Shown piece by piece: positions 25,925-34,569 of a stretch of DNA of 64,000 bases; within the stretch, counting starts at the first letter, position 1; each line of letters opens with the position of its first letter. The DNA comes from Gallintestinimicrobium propionicum. GTDB lineage: Bacteria; Bacillota; Clostridia; Lachnospirales; Lachnospiraceae. The DNA lies in assembly GCF_025567525.1 (NCBI RefSeq), contig NZ_JAOQJY010000012.1:1-64000 (forward strand), given 5' to 3'. The translations under genes were made by a program, and so were the position numbers. Under the pieces are notes generated by a model. The model ran no database searches, was not told the origin of the DNA, and was given only the letters and a program-made list of their open reading frames with translations.

Positions 25925-25993
25925 AGCTCTTTCGACTCTGGCATCATAAAAAGTAAAATGTTTGAGAGATAAAGCGAATGTGAGGGAAAGAAA

Positions 25994-27595
25994 ATGACAG
26001 AAATTGAAAATAGTAAAGATCTGATTAGTGTATTATGGAGTGGGGCAGACATCTTGCGTTCAAAAATGGACGCAAATGAGTATAAAGATTATCTGCTGGG
26101 GATCGTGTTTTATAAATATCTTTCTGATTCCTTCCTGATCAAGGTATATGATCTGCTTTACGATGAAAAACCATCTACACTGAAGGATGCAGTAGAGGCA
26201 TACAAAGAGGCATTGAATGACGAAGAAAGTTCAGAAGAATTAAAAAAACAGCTTGCAGAAGAATGCCATTATGTGATGGAACCAGAACTTACATATACGC
26301 ATTTTGCAGAGGAAGCAAGAAATAATTCTTTTAACCGAGAGCAGCTGCAAAAAGGCTTCAACAACATTGAGCAGAGTGATCCTATTTTTGCTGATTTGTT
26401 TGCTGATATTGATTTATATTCCAATCGATTGGGTACAGGAGATCAGAAACAGAGCGATACAGTAGCCAGTCTTATAAAAGAAATTGATAAAGCTGATTTA
26501 CTGAATTCGGATGCAGAAATACTTGGAAATGCATATGAATATCTGATTGGGCAGTTTGCATCTGAAACTGGAAAGAAAGCAGGAGAATTCTATACGCCCC
26601 AAGCTGTATCGAAAATCCTGACACGAATCGCTATTTCGGGACAGGAAGATAAGATTGGACTGTCTGTATATGATCCGTGTATGGGATCAGGATCGCTCCT
26701 ATTAAATGCAAAAAAGTATGCGGATAAGCCAAAGTATATTAAGTATTACGGACAGGAATTGAATACATCGACATATAATTTGGCAAGAATGAACATGTTT
26801 TTACATGGAATTGCAGCGGAGAACCAAAAGCTTAGAAACGGTGATACACTGGATGGAGACTGGCCGACTGGAGAAGAAACGGATTTTGATATGGTTCTTA
26901 TGAATCCGCCCTATTCTGCAAAATGGAGCGCGGCGGCAGGATTTTTACAGGATGAGCGTTTCAGTGATTATGGTGTACTGGCACCAAAATCAAAAGCAGA
27001 TTATGCTTTTTTACTGCATGGATTGTATCATCTGAAAAGCAGTGGGACAATGGCAATTGTGCTTCCGCATGGCGTCCTTTTCAGAGGAGCAGCAGAGGGA
27101 AAAATCAGAGAGAAATTGTTGCGCTCCGGCAATATTTACGCGGTAATCGGTCTTCCGGCAAACTTATTTTATAATACGTCCATTCCGACTTGTATTATTG
27201 TGTTAAAGAAACACAGAGATGGACGGGATGTACTGTTTATTGATGCCTCTAAGAAATTTAATAAAGGCAAAAAACAAAACGAGATGACGGATGCCCATAT
27301 TGACGAAGTGCTTGCATTGTATAGCAAGAGAGAAACTGTAGAAGGAGAAGCAGTTTTAGCAAGCTTTGATGAGATCGAAAAAAATGATTTCAATCTGAAT
27401 ATCCCGCGATATGTTGATAATTTTGAAAAAGAAGAAGAAATCGATCTTGATGCACTTTTAAAAGATATGGAAAAAACGGATGATGAGCTGAAACAGGTGC
27501 ATGGAGAATTTGTATCCCTTTTAAAAGAGCTGACATCATCAGATGAGGCTATTATGTCTTCATTAAATGAGCTGATTGGAAGGATGGAGAGGTAA
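25994..27595 (+). CDS. hsdM: Type I restriction-modification DNA methyltransferase subunit
   Basis: A 533-residue HsdM of standard length. The N-terminal helical HsdM_N domain is followed by an N6-adenine methyltransferase with AdoMet motif DPCMGSGSLL at about residues 227-236 and catalytic NPPY at about 304-307. It methylates adenine in the bipartite site chosen by HsdS and forms M2S, or R2M2S with HsdR. It starts the operon; the hsdS reading frame touches its stop (TAATG). Confidence 0.97.
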   Translation: MTEIENSKDLISVLWSGADILRSKMDANEYKDYLLGIVFYKYLSDSFLIKVYDLLYDEKPSTLKDAVEAYKEALNDEESSEELKKQLAEECHYVMEPELTYTHFAEEARNNSFNREQLQKGFNNIEQSDPIFADLFADIDLYSNRLGTGDQKQSDTVASLIKEIDKADLLNSDAEILGNAYEYLIGQFASETGKKAGEFYTPQAVSKILTRIAISGQEDKIGLSVYDPCMGSGSLLLNAKKYADKPKYIKYYGQELNTSTYNLARMNMFLHGIAAENQKLRNGDTLDGDWPTGEETDFDMVLMNPPYSAKWSAAAGFLQDERFSDYGVLAPKSKADYAFLLHGLYHLKSSGTMAIVLPHGVLFRGAAEGKIREKLLRSGNIYAVIGLPANLFYNTSIPTCIIVLKKHRDGRDVLFIDASKKFNKGKKQNEMTDAHIDEVLALYSKRETVEGEAVLASFDEIEKNDFNLNIPRYVDNFEKEEEIDLDALLKDMEKTDDELKQVHGEFVSLLKELTSSDEAIMSSLNELIGRMER

Positions 27596-27600
27596 TGGAT

Positions 27601-28809
27601 ATGGCAAAACCTACAATTAGATTTAAAGGATATCAGGATGATTGGGAACAGCGTAAGTTGGGAGATGTTGCACCATTACGTGGTGGATATGCATTTAAAA
27701 GTAGTGAATATAAAAAAGATGGCACACCAATTGTTAGAATATCAAATATTCTTCCGGATGGTTCAATTGGGGCTGATTTTGCATGTTATGATGATATGGA
27801 GAATGATGAAAATATATCCCTTAGAAATGGTGACGCATTACTTGCAATGTCAGGAGCTACAACTGGAAAAGTATCTATTTTAAAATGCAAAAATACTGAT
27901 AAATACTATCAAAATCAGCGTGTTGGATACTTTAAAAGAAATATACAATATAATTATGATTTTGTTTCTACAATTGTTCGTTCTGATTTATTTAAAGAGC
28001 AATTAATGTCAGTCTTAGTGGCAGGTGCACAACCAAATGTTTCATCAAAAGAAATAGATTCTTTTGAATTTGTGTTTCCTTTGAATATTGAAGAACAGAA
28101 GAAAATCGGTCAATATTTTGCCAACCTCGACACCCTCATCACTCTTCACCAGCGAAAGTGTGATGAAACAAAAAGACTGAAAAAATATATGCTTCAAAAA
28201 ATGTTTCCGCAAAATGGGGAAAAAGTTCCAGAAATTCGATTTTCAGGATTTACTGATGATTGGGAACAGCGTAAGTTGGGGGATGTGGTTGAAGATTATG
28301 TCGAAAAAACAACAGTGGAAGATCAATATCCTGTTTTAACCTCATCTCAGCGAAAAGGAATTGTGTTACAAGACGATTTTTTCGCAGGGGATAGAGTGAA
28401 TCAAAATGGAAATATAGGGTATTTTATAATTCCGCGTGGATACTTTGCTTTTCGAAGTAGAAGTGATAATGATGTATTTGTCTTTAACCGTAATGATGCA
28501 GTGGATATGGGAATAATAAGCTATTTTTACCCTGTATTCAAACCAAGGGGAGTAGATTCAGATTTTCTGTTACGCAGATTAAATTATGGTTTAGAGGATC
28601 AAATCAAGATAAATTCTGAGGGAACAGGGCAGCATGTTTTATCATTGAAAAAGTTTAAAAATATGATTGGATTATTTCCATCATATGAAGAGCAGAAAAA
28701 AATTGGTTCTTATTTTTCTCAAATAGACCACCTCATCACTCTTCACCAGCGAGAGTTAGAAAATCTCCAAAATATCAAGAAATTTATGCTTGGAAAGATG
28801 TTTGTATAA
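27601..28809 (+). CDS. hsdS: Type I restriction-modification specificity subunit (expressed copy)
   Basis: A 402-residue HsdS with two target-recognition domains. Each TRD starts with a DDWEQRKLGDV segment (residues about 15 and 220) and ends with a conserved coiled-coil spacer (EEQKKIG..F..LD.LITLHQR). The half-repeats position the two half sites. ATG 27601 is preferred over ATG 27595 because GGAGAGG is then 8 nt away. It is the only full-length hsdS here; two further halves without starts lie at 30.4-31.5 kb. Confidence 0.94.
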   Translation: MAKPTIRFKGYQDDWEQRKLGDVAPLRGGYAFKSSEYKKDGTPIVRISNILPDGSIGADFACYDDMENDENISLRNGDALLAMSGATTGKVSILKCKNTDKYYQNQRVGYFKRNIQYNYDFVSTIVRSDLFKEQLMSVLVAGAQPNVSSKEIDSFEFVFPLNIEEQKKIGQYFANLDTLITLHQRKCDETKRLKKYMLQKMFPQNGEKVPEIRFSGFTDDWEQRKLGDVVEDYVEKTTVEDQYPVLTSSQRKGIVLQDDFFAGDRVNQNGNIGYFIIPRGYFAFRSRSDNDVFVFNRNDAVDMGIISYFYPVFKPRGVDSDFLLRRLNYGLEDQIKINSEGTGQHVLSLKKFKNMIGLFPSYEEQKKIGSYFSQIDHLITLHQRELENLQNIKKFMLGKMFV

Positions 28810-28825
28810 GGGAGGAACGTAGAAA

Positions 28826-29473
28826 ATGGGAAAAATAATTCTTTATCACGGGACTCCGGATCGGGTTGTTGTGCCGAAATACGGTGGTGGGGATGAAAAA
28901 CACGATTATGGAAAAGGTTTTTATCTCACGGAAAGTATTGAACTTGCTAAGGAGTGGGCGGTTTGCCGCCCAAATGAAATAAATGGCTGGGTTCACAAGT
29001 ATGAACTTGAAACAGATGGATTAAAAATTTTAGATTTTCAGCAGAAGGATGTACTTTCATGGCTTGCTGAATTGATGAAGCATAGGGATGCAGCGGATTC
29101 TAAACGATATCGCATGCTTGCAGCAAAGTTTATTGAAAAATACGGAGTAGATACAAACGAATATGACGTTATTCGAGGGTGGAGAGCAAATGCGTCTTAT
29201 TTTTATATTGCGAAGGAGTTTGTTCGGGATAATATTGATATCGATATTCTTGAAGAACTTCTTTCACTGGGGGGTTTGGGAATCCAGTATTGCATCAAAT
29301 CAGAAAAAGCGTATGCGAATCTGACGGAGAAGAGCGATGACTTGCGTATTGTTCCATATGCTGAGTTTAATGATAGATATAATCAGAGAGACGTGATGGC
29401 TAGAAAAAATATGCGTGATCTTGTTGACTCTGATGCAAATAAGGTTACAAAAGTATTCAGTACTTTATTTTGA
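28826..29473 (+). CDS. DUF3990 protein, ADP-ribosyltransferase-like (putative toxin)
   Basis: A 215-residue DUF3990 protein. DUF3990 belongs to the ADP-ribosyltransferase superfamily. LYHGT with His8 and GKGFYLTES with Tyr33 match the first two motifs of the H-Y-E type NAD+ pocket; IQYCIKSEKAY near residue 155 is the likely third-motif region. Its EYDVIRGWRANASY segment is family-typical. GGGAGG lies 8 nt before ATG 28826, and it begins 16 bp after hsdS, inside the hsd operon. By family it may transfer ADP-ribose to a nucleic acid or protein. Its target is unknown, and the toxin role is inferred from the NADAR gene two genes downstream. Confidence 0.85.
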   Translation: MGKIILYHGTPDRVVVPKYGGGDEKHDYGKGFYLTESIELAKEWAVCRPNEINGWVHKYELETDGLKILDFQQKDVLSWLAELMKHRDAADSKRYRMLAAKFIEKYGVDTNEYDVIRGWRANASYFYIAKEFVRDNIDIDILEELLSLGGLGIQYCIKSEKAYANLTEKSDDLRIVPYAEFNDRYNQRDVMARKNMRDLVDSDANKVTKVFSTLF

Positions 29474-29483
29474 GGTGATGATA

Positions 29484-29900
29484 ATGCGAGCATACGCAGA
29501 GGAGTATTTAAATGATGTGGTAGAAAATCAAGGAAAGCTCTTTGATTTTATTGCACAGACGTATCCTGATAAGGATACGGAGGAATTTATCAATACTTAT
29601 ATGGCAAGCAAAACAAGAAAAAGTATTGATGAAGCCCAAGCATATGTCAATACGATGGATGCAAAGGAACTTTGGAATTATTTTAATAAAACAGAAAACT
29701 ATCATTTGAGAGATGGCAATGCGCTGGAAGGATTCATGCCATTTTGGATTGGTGAATTCTATGCCTATTATCAGTGGTATTATAACTTACCGAGTGCGGA
29801 GGTAGTTAGAAAAATTCCGGTTTCCTTTTTGAAAAAAGCTTATACAGGACTTCATGACCTGGAACTTGATTTGGCAGTGAAAAAAGTTGGGGTGGTATAA
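29484..29900 (+). CDS. Unrecognised protein between DUF3990 and NADAR
   Basis: A 138-residue soluble, helical, aromatic-rich protein (AYAEEYLNDVVENQGKLFDF, YMASKTRKSIDEAQAYVN, GFMPFWIGEFYAYYQWYYN). I know no function. It starts 11 bp after the DUF3990 stop, with GAGGTGATG upstream, and its TAA overlaps the NADAR ATG by one base, so all three genes are translationally linked. It could be an adaptor or antitoxin chaperone for the DUF3990 enzyme, or a co-toxin; the sequence alone does not decide. ATG 29478 is an alternative start. Confidence 0.8.
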   Translation: MRAYAEEYLNDVVENQGKLFDFIAQTYPDKDTEEFINTYMASKTRKSIDEAQAYVNTMDAKELWNYFNKTENYHLRDGNALEGFMPFWIGEFYAYYQWYYNLPSAEVVRKIPVSFLKKAYTGLHDLELDLAVKKVGVV

Positions 29901-30373
29901 TGGCAATAGTTTGTTTTCATAACGAAAATGAAGAAAATGGATACCTGAGTAACTGGTATCCATCTACGTTTTCTATTAATGGTATTAGGTATTCTTCAAT
30001 GGAACAGTATATGATGTACAGTAAGGCAGTATGCTTTAAGGATGATAAGATTGCAAAGCAGATTCTTGCTACAGAGGACTGTGCGAAGATCAAGGCTTTT
30101 GGAAGGAATGTGACTGGATATGACGAAAATATGTGGAATGGTGTTCGACAGATTATTGTTTATGAGGGACTCTTGGAGAAGTTCTCACAAAATCCTGAAT
30201 TGCGGGAAAAATTAAAAAAAACGGGAAAAGCAATTCTGGCAGAGTGTGCAGTGAAAGATCGGGTATGGGGGATTGGTTTATCAATGCATGACCCAGACCG
30301 GCTTAATCGGATGAAATGGCAAGGTCAAAATCTACTTGGTTACGCTTTGATGATGGTGAGAGAAAGAATATGA
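29900..30373 (+). CDS. NADAR (YbiA/DUF1768) family protein
   Basis: A 157-residue NADAR domain protein. The GYLSNWYPSTF start, SSMEQYMMYSKA with the conserved Glu, IKAFGRNV, MWNGVRQIIVYEG and DRVWGIGL are the family's core. NADAR proteins act on ADP-ribose-linked compounds: YbiA-like enzymes cleave N-glycosides, and some family members remove ADP-ribose from guanine in nucleic acids and serve as antitoxins to DarT-type toxins. Next to an ADP-ribosyltransferase-like gene, reversal of its modification is the simplest role. ATG overlaps the preceding stop. Confidence 0.9.
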   Translation: MAIVCFHNENEENGYLSNWYPSTFSINGIRYSSMEQYMMYSKAVCFKDDKIAKQILATEDCAKIKAFGRNVTGYDENMWNGVRQIIVYEGLLEKFSQNPELREKLKKTGKAILAECAVKDRVWGIGLSMHDPDRLNRMKWQGQNLLGYALMMVRERI

Positions 30374-30950
30374 TCCATATGTTTGGGAACAGCGTAAGGT
30401 TACAGATTTAGGTGAAATATATATTGGTTTAGTAACGACAATGACAGAACACTATACCGATAAGGGGCATTTATTGATTAGAAATTCAGATATAAAAGAT
30501 GGATATTTTGAATTTGGAGAAAATCCAATTTATCTTGATGAAGAGTTTTCTGAGCAGAATAAATCAAGAATGCATCAGCTAGGTGATGTAATAACAGTGC
30601 ATACTGGTGATATAGGAACATCTGCTGTAATAGGCGAAAATGAAGTAAATTCAATAGGTTTCGCAACAATTGTAACTAGACCAAATCAAGAAATATTGGA
30701 CTCGAATTATTTTGCGACTTATTTGAATACCGATACTCATAAGCAATGGGCTATTTCAATGGCAACAGGTGATGGAAGGTCGAACTATAATCTGAAAGAC
30801 TACACAAAACTTGTAGTTCCGATACCTGAAATTGAGGAACAAAAGAAAATTGCAACGTGTATTGTCAATTTAAATTCCCTTATCACTCTTCACCAGCGTA
30901 AGTCAAGTTGGCTTGCATACGGAAGCCATTTTCGCTTGGGAACAGCGTAA
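30372..30950 (+). pseudogene. Silent hsdS half gene 1 (single TRD without start)
   Basis: The open frame begins inside the last codons of the NADAR gene and at once reads YVWEQRKVTDLGEIYIGL, a TRD start; it continues to EEQKKIATCIVNLNSLITLHQRK and then runs out of HsdS homology to a stop at 30950. There is no start codon before Met at 30441, which lies inside the TRD. This is a stored alternative TRD rather than an expressed subunit. Confidence 0.85.
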
Positions 30951-31500
30951 GCTCGGTGATATTGGTAAAGCTCGCTCTGGAGTAGGATTTCCCGACGCCG
31001 AACAAGGAGGGGTAACCGGTATACCGTTCTTCAAAGTTTCCGATATGAATTTAGACGGCAATGAGAATGAAATGACGGTTGCTAATAACTATGTTACAGC
31101 AGAGCAGATCGCTGTTCACAGGTGGTCGCCTATTACAGAATTGCCAGCTATTTTCTTTGCAAAGGTTGGAGCTGCTGTGATGCTAAATCGCAAGCGTTTA
31201 TGCCGTTTTCCGTTCCTTTTGGACAACAACACAATGGCGTATTCTCTCAGCTCAACGAAGTGGGACGCAGACTTTGCAAAGGCTCTCTTTGGAACAGTTG
31301 ATTTGACTTCCTTGGTTCAAGTTGGAGCATTACCGTCCTACAATGCCAGAGATGTTGAATCAATGGAAATATATCTGCCGAGCCTTTTAGAGCAAGAGCA
31401 AATTGGCGGTTTTTTCAAGCAGCTCGACACCCTTATCACCCTTCACCAGCAGAAGTATTTTTATCATATATATACATTTAACCAAACAAAAGAACTCTAA
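30913..31500 (+). pseudogene. Silent hsdS half gene 2 (single TRD without start)
   Basis: From FAWEQRKLGDIGKARSG to LEQEQIGGFFKQLDTLITLHQQK, followed by about 14 unrelated residues and a stop at 31498-31500. The only possible start is a TTG at 30913 without ribosome site. The base composition is visibly richer in G+C than the first half gene and hsdR, suggesting a separate origin for this TRD. Confidence 0.83.
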
Positions 31501-31521
31501 TAAACGTAAAGGAGAACGAAA

Positions 31522-34509
31522 ATGCCAGAATTGGAGAAAATAATCGAAAAAAAGTTAATAGAGCAATTGATTTATGGAGAGTCTCAGTGGACTTACCGGG
31601 AAGATTTAAAGACGGAGGACGATCTTTGGAAAAATTTCAAGTATATTCTGGAACAGAATAATAAAGATCGCCTGAATGGAGAAGCTTTGTCGGATGCAGA
31701 GTTTGAACAGGTGAAGAATCAGTTGCAGTTTTCTTCTTTTTATAAGGCAGGTGAGTGGTTGGTTGGTGAAAATGGAAAAGTGATGGTTCATGTACAACGA
31801 GATACGGAAAGGCTGCATTTAGTTGTGATGAATCATGAACACATTGCGGGGGGAAGCAGTGTTTATGAGGTAATCAATCAGTACAGTGCATTAAAGTCAG
31901 ACGATGAAGAGAGTATAGCGGAAAGGGACAGAAGATTTGATGTTACGCTAATGATTAACGGGCTTCCGATGATACATATTGAACTGAAAAATCGTCAGCA
32001 TTCATATATGGATGCTTTCTGGCAGATAAAAAAGTATATCAGTGAGGGAAAATTTACTGGAATTTTTTCTGCAGTTCAGATGTTTGTGGTCAGTAATGGA
32101 GTAGATACGAAATACTTTGCAGCGGCAGGTGATACGGAACTGAATCCGAAATTTATGAGCGGCTGGGTTGATACAGAGAATAATCCTGTATCCGATTATA
32201 TCGATTTTGCCAAGAGTGTCCTGCGCATTCCACAAGCGCATGAAATGATAGCCCGGTATACGGTTTTAGATGAAGATGCAAAAAGGTTGATTTTACTTCG
32301 TCCATATCAGATTCATGCAATTGAATCTATAAGGGAGGCTTCGAGGACAGGAAAATCCGGGTATGTATGGCATACAACAGGTTCCGGAAAGACGCTGACT
32401 TCTTACAAAGCAACCAGAAATTTGCTTATGGATATTCCGGCGATCGATAAAGCAATTTTTCTGATTGATCGAAAAGATCTGGACGCACAGACAACCATGG
32501 CATTTCAGGCATATGCAAATAATGATCTGGTAGATGTGGATGAGACTGATAATGTGAATGATCTGAAGAAAAAACTAAAATCCAGTGATCGGCAGGTGAT
32601 CGTTACTACGATTCAGAAAATGCAGATCCTGATTAGTAAAAGACTTCAGGAAGGAACAACAGAATATAGCAAGATCAAGAATCTGAAAATTGCATTTGTA
32701 GTAGATGAGTGTCACAGAGCGGTTACACCAAAGACCAAAAGAGAACTGGAAAAATTTTTTGGAAGATCACTTTGGTATGGATTTACAGGAACACCCAGGT
32801 TTGCTGAAAATCCGTATCCACAGATGGGGGATTTAGCTCGTACTACAGAAGAATTATATGGAAAACGTCTTCATAAATATACGATTCAAAATGCGATTCA
32901 TGATAATGCTGTGCTTGGATTTCAGGTAGAGCATAATGGAGCAAAAAATCTTGAGGATGAGACAAATGCCAGCGTATATGATAATGAAACTCATATGCTG
33001 AAAGTGTTGGATATTATTCTCAATAAGTCTTTTTATAAATTGGGATTTCAGAATGGAAAAGGGAAGACGTATGAAGGACTTCTTACAACAAGCTCGATTC
33101 AGCTGGCACAGAAATATTATGAGCTTTTGTGTAAAGTTAAAAGTGGTGAAACGTCGCTTGTAATTGATGAAAAAATCAAACAGGTTCTTCCGGATTTTCC
33201 GAAGTTTGCCATCACATATTCGGTAACAGAAAATGAAGAAGGATCACATGTCAATCAGGAGAAGATGCAGAAATCTTTAAATGATTATAATGAAATGTTT
33301 GGTACAAAGTATGAGCTTTCACAGATTCAGGGATATAATGGAAACCTGAATAAACGATTAGCACGAAAAGATGCAAAATTCAAGAGAAGGAATGAACAGC
33401 TGGATCTGGTAATTGTGGTAGATCGTTTGCTGACAGGTTTTGATGCGCCGTGTATGTCTACAATATTTATTGACAGACAACCGATGGGACCGCATGATTT
33501 GATTCAGGCATTTTCAAGGACAAATCGTATTTTTGACAAAAATAAAACCTATGGACAGATTGTAACTTTTCAGGCACCTAAATTATTTAAAGAAAGTGTG
33601 GATAATGCCGTAAAATTGTATTCTGCAGGGAGTACAGAGAAAGCACTGGTAGCTGAATGGGAAGAAATTGAACCGGCATTTCGGAAGGCGTTGGCAGCAT
33701 TGAAAGTATCTGCCGAGACACCGGAAAAGGTCACACCAATGTCTATAAAAGAGAAAAAAGTATTTGTTAAGATGTTCCAGACCTTTGATCATTTGTTTGC
33801 GCAGCTCAAATCTTTTACGCAATATGAAGATAGTATGTTGGATGATTATGGAATTACAGAAGAAGAGTATGATAAGTATGCCGGTGTTTATAAAAATGCA
33901 TTGGAAGAGATCAAACTTGCAGAAGCGGAAGACGATTCGGATAAGGAGCATCAGGAAGATGATACGGTAGATTTGGATTATGAATTGATGGCATACAGCA
34001 GCACCAAAATTGATTATGAGTATATCATCAATCTGATTCAGAATATCGTAACACCAAGCGAAGAAGCGGAAGTTATTACACCTGAAGAAAGACAGAAACA
34101 AATTGAAGAAGTAAAACAATATGTTGAAGAAATGCAGAAAGATAATCCCAAAGTAGCAGAAATTATGCTTCAGTTGATCAATGAGATAGCTCAGGATGAG
34201 AATAAGTATAAAGGGCAGTCTATTTTAAATATTGTTGAAAATATGAAACTTGATTGCATCAATAAAGTGATCTCAGATTTTTGTGTTACCTGGTATGCTT
34301 CTAAAGATGATGTGATGTATGCTGCACTGCATTATCGGAATGGTGAGATCCCGAATGAGAGTGTGATTAAAGCAACGATTGATTATCAGAGTTATAAGGA
34401 TGTACATGAAAAAGCATTGCCTAAATTCAGATATTATACCCAGTGTATGGCAGAATTAAGAAAAACACTGGATGAGGAGATTAAGCCATTACTGACGATT
34501 GCAGGATAA
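31522..34509 (+). CDS. hsdR: Type I restriction endonuclease subunit
   Basis: A 995-residue HsdR. The N-terminal PD-(D/E)xK nuclease has FDVTLMINGLPMIHIELKN with ELK at about residues 154-156. The SF2 translocase has Walker A TTGSGKTLT at about 287-295, VDECHRA at about 394-400, GFTGTPRF, and DRLLTGFDAPC and QAFSRTNR in the second RecA lobe. The C-terminal helical HsdM-binding region is complete. AAAGGAG is 9 nt before ATG 31522. With HsdM and HsdS it forms the ATP-driven restriction complex, so the system looks functional. Confidence 0.97.
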   Translation: MPELEKIIEKKLIEQLIYGESQWTYREDLKTEDDLWKNFKYILEQNNKDRLNGEALSDAEFEQVKNQLQFSSFYKAGEWLVGENGKVMVHVQRDTERLHLVVMNHEHIAGGSSVYEVINQYSALKSDDEESIAERDRRFDVTLMINGLPMIHIELKNRQHSYMDAFWQIKKYISEGKFTGIFSAVQMFVVSNGVDTKYFAAAGDTELNPKFMSGWVDTENNPVSDYIDFAKSVLRIPQAHEMIARYTVLDEDAKRLILLRPYQIHAIESIREASRTGKSGYVWHTTGSGKTLTSYKATRNLLMDIPAIDKAIFLIDRKDLDAQTTMAFQAYANNDLVDVDETDNVNDLKKKLKSSDRQVIVTTIQKMQILISKRLQEGTTEYSKIKNLKIAFVVDECHRAVTPKTKRELEKFFGRSLWYGFTGTPRFAENPYPQMGDLARTTEELYGKRLHKYTIQNAIHDNAVLGFQVEHNGAKNLEDETNASVYDNETHMLKVLDIILNKSFYKLGFQNGKGKTYEGLLTTSSIQLAQKYYELLCKVKSGETSLVIDEKIKQVLPDFPKFAITYSVTENEEGSHVNQEKMQKSLNDYNEMFGTKYELSQIQGYNGNLNKRLARKDAKFKRRNEQLDLVIVVDRLLTGFDAPCMSTIFIDRQPMGPHDLIQAFSRTNRIFDKNKTYGQIVTFQAPKLFKESVDNAVKLYSAGSTEKALVAEWEEIEPAFRKALAALKVSAETPEKVTPMSIKEKKVFVKMFQTFDHLFAQLKSFTQYEDSMLDDYGITEEEYDKYAGVYKNALEEIKLAEAEDDSDKEHQEDDTVDLDYELMAYSSTKIDYEYIINLIQNIVTPSEEAEVITPEERQKQIEEVKQYVEEMQKDNPKVAEIMLQLINEIAQDENKYKGQSILNIVENMKLDCINKVISDFCVTWYASKDDVMYAALHYRNGEIPNESVIKATIDYQSYKDVHEKALPKFRYYTQCMAELRKTLDEEIKPLLTIAG

Positions 34510-34569
34510 GAAATACGAGAGAATAATTGTTTATATCAGCGTAAGTGATTTCGAGAAAGGAAAAAACTT

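Larger units (their letters stand above)
27643..30951 (+). repeat. Four copies of the WEQRK-coding repeat of hsdS
   Basis: The 15-mer tgggaacagcgtaag is present exactly at 27643-27657, 28261-28275, 30384-30398 and 30937-30951, always in direct orientation and always at the 5' edge of a TRD. Two copies are in the complete hsdS and two in the start-less halves. A shorter match, cagcgtaag, recurs just before the tyrosine recombinase gene near 34540. Confidence 0.92.
28135..31450 (+). repeat. Four copies of the LITLHQR-coding repeat of hsdS
   Basis: A near-identical 19-20-mer around atcactcttcaccagcg lies at 28135-28154, 28732-28751, 30879-30898 and 31432-31450, at the 3' edge of each TRD and in the same orientation. 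With the WEQRK repeat it bounds each TRD, so homologous or site-specific exchange could swap TRDs. All copies are direct, so recombination would delete or replace rather than invert. Confidence 0.9.

Noticed and set aside
27643..31450. CRISPR-like or transposon repeats
   Set aside because: The regularly recurring short repeats are protein-coding hsdS half-repeats with TRDs between them, not spacers.
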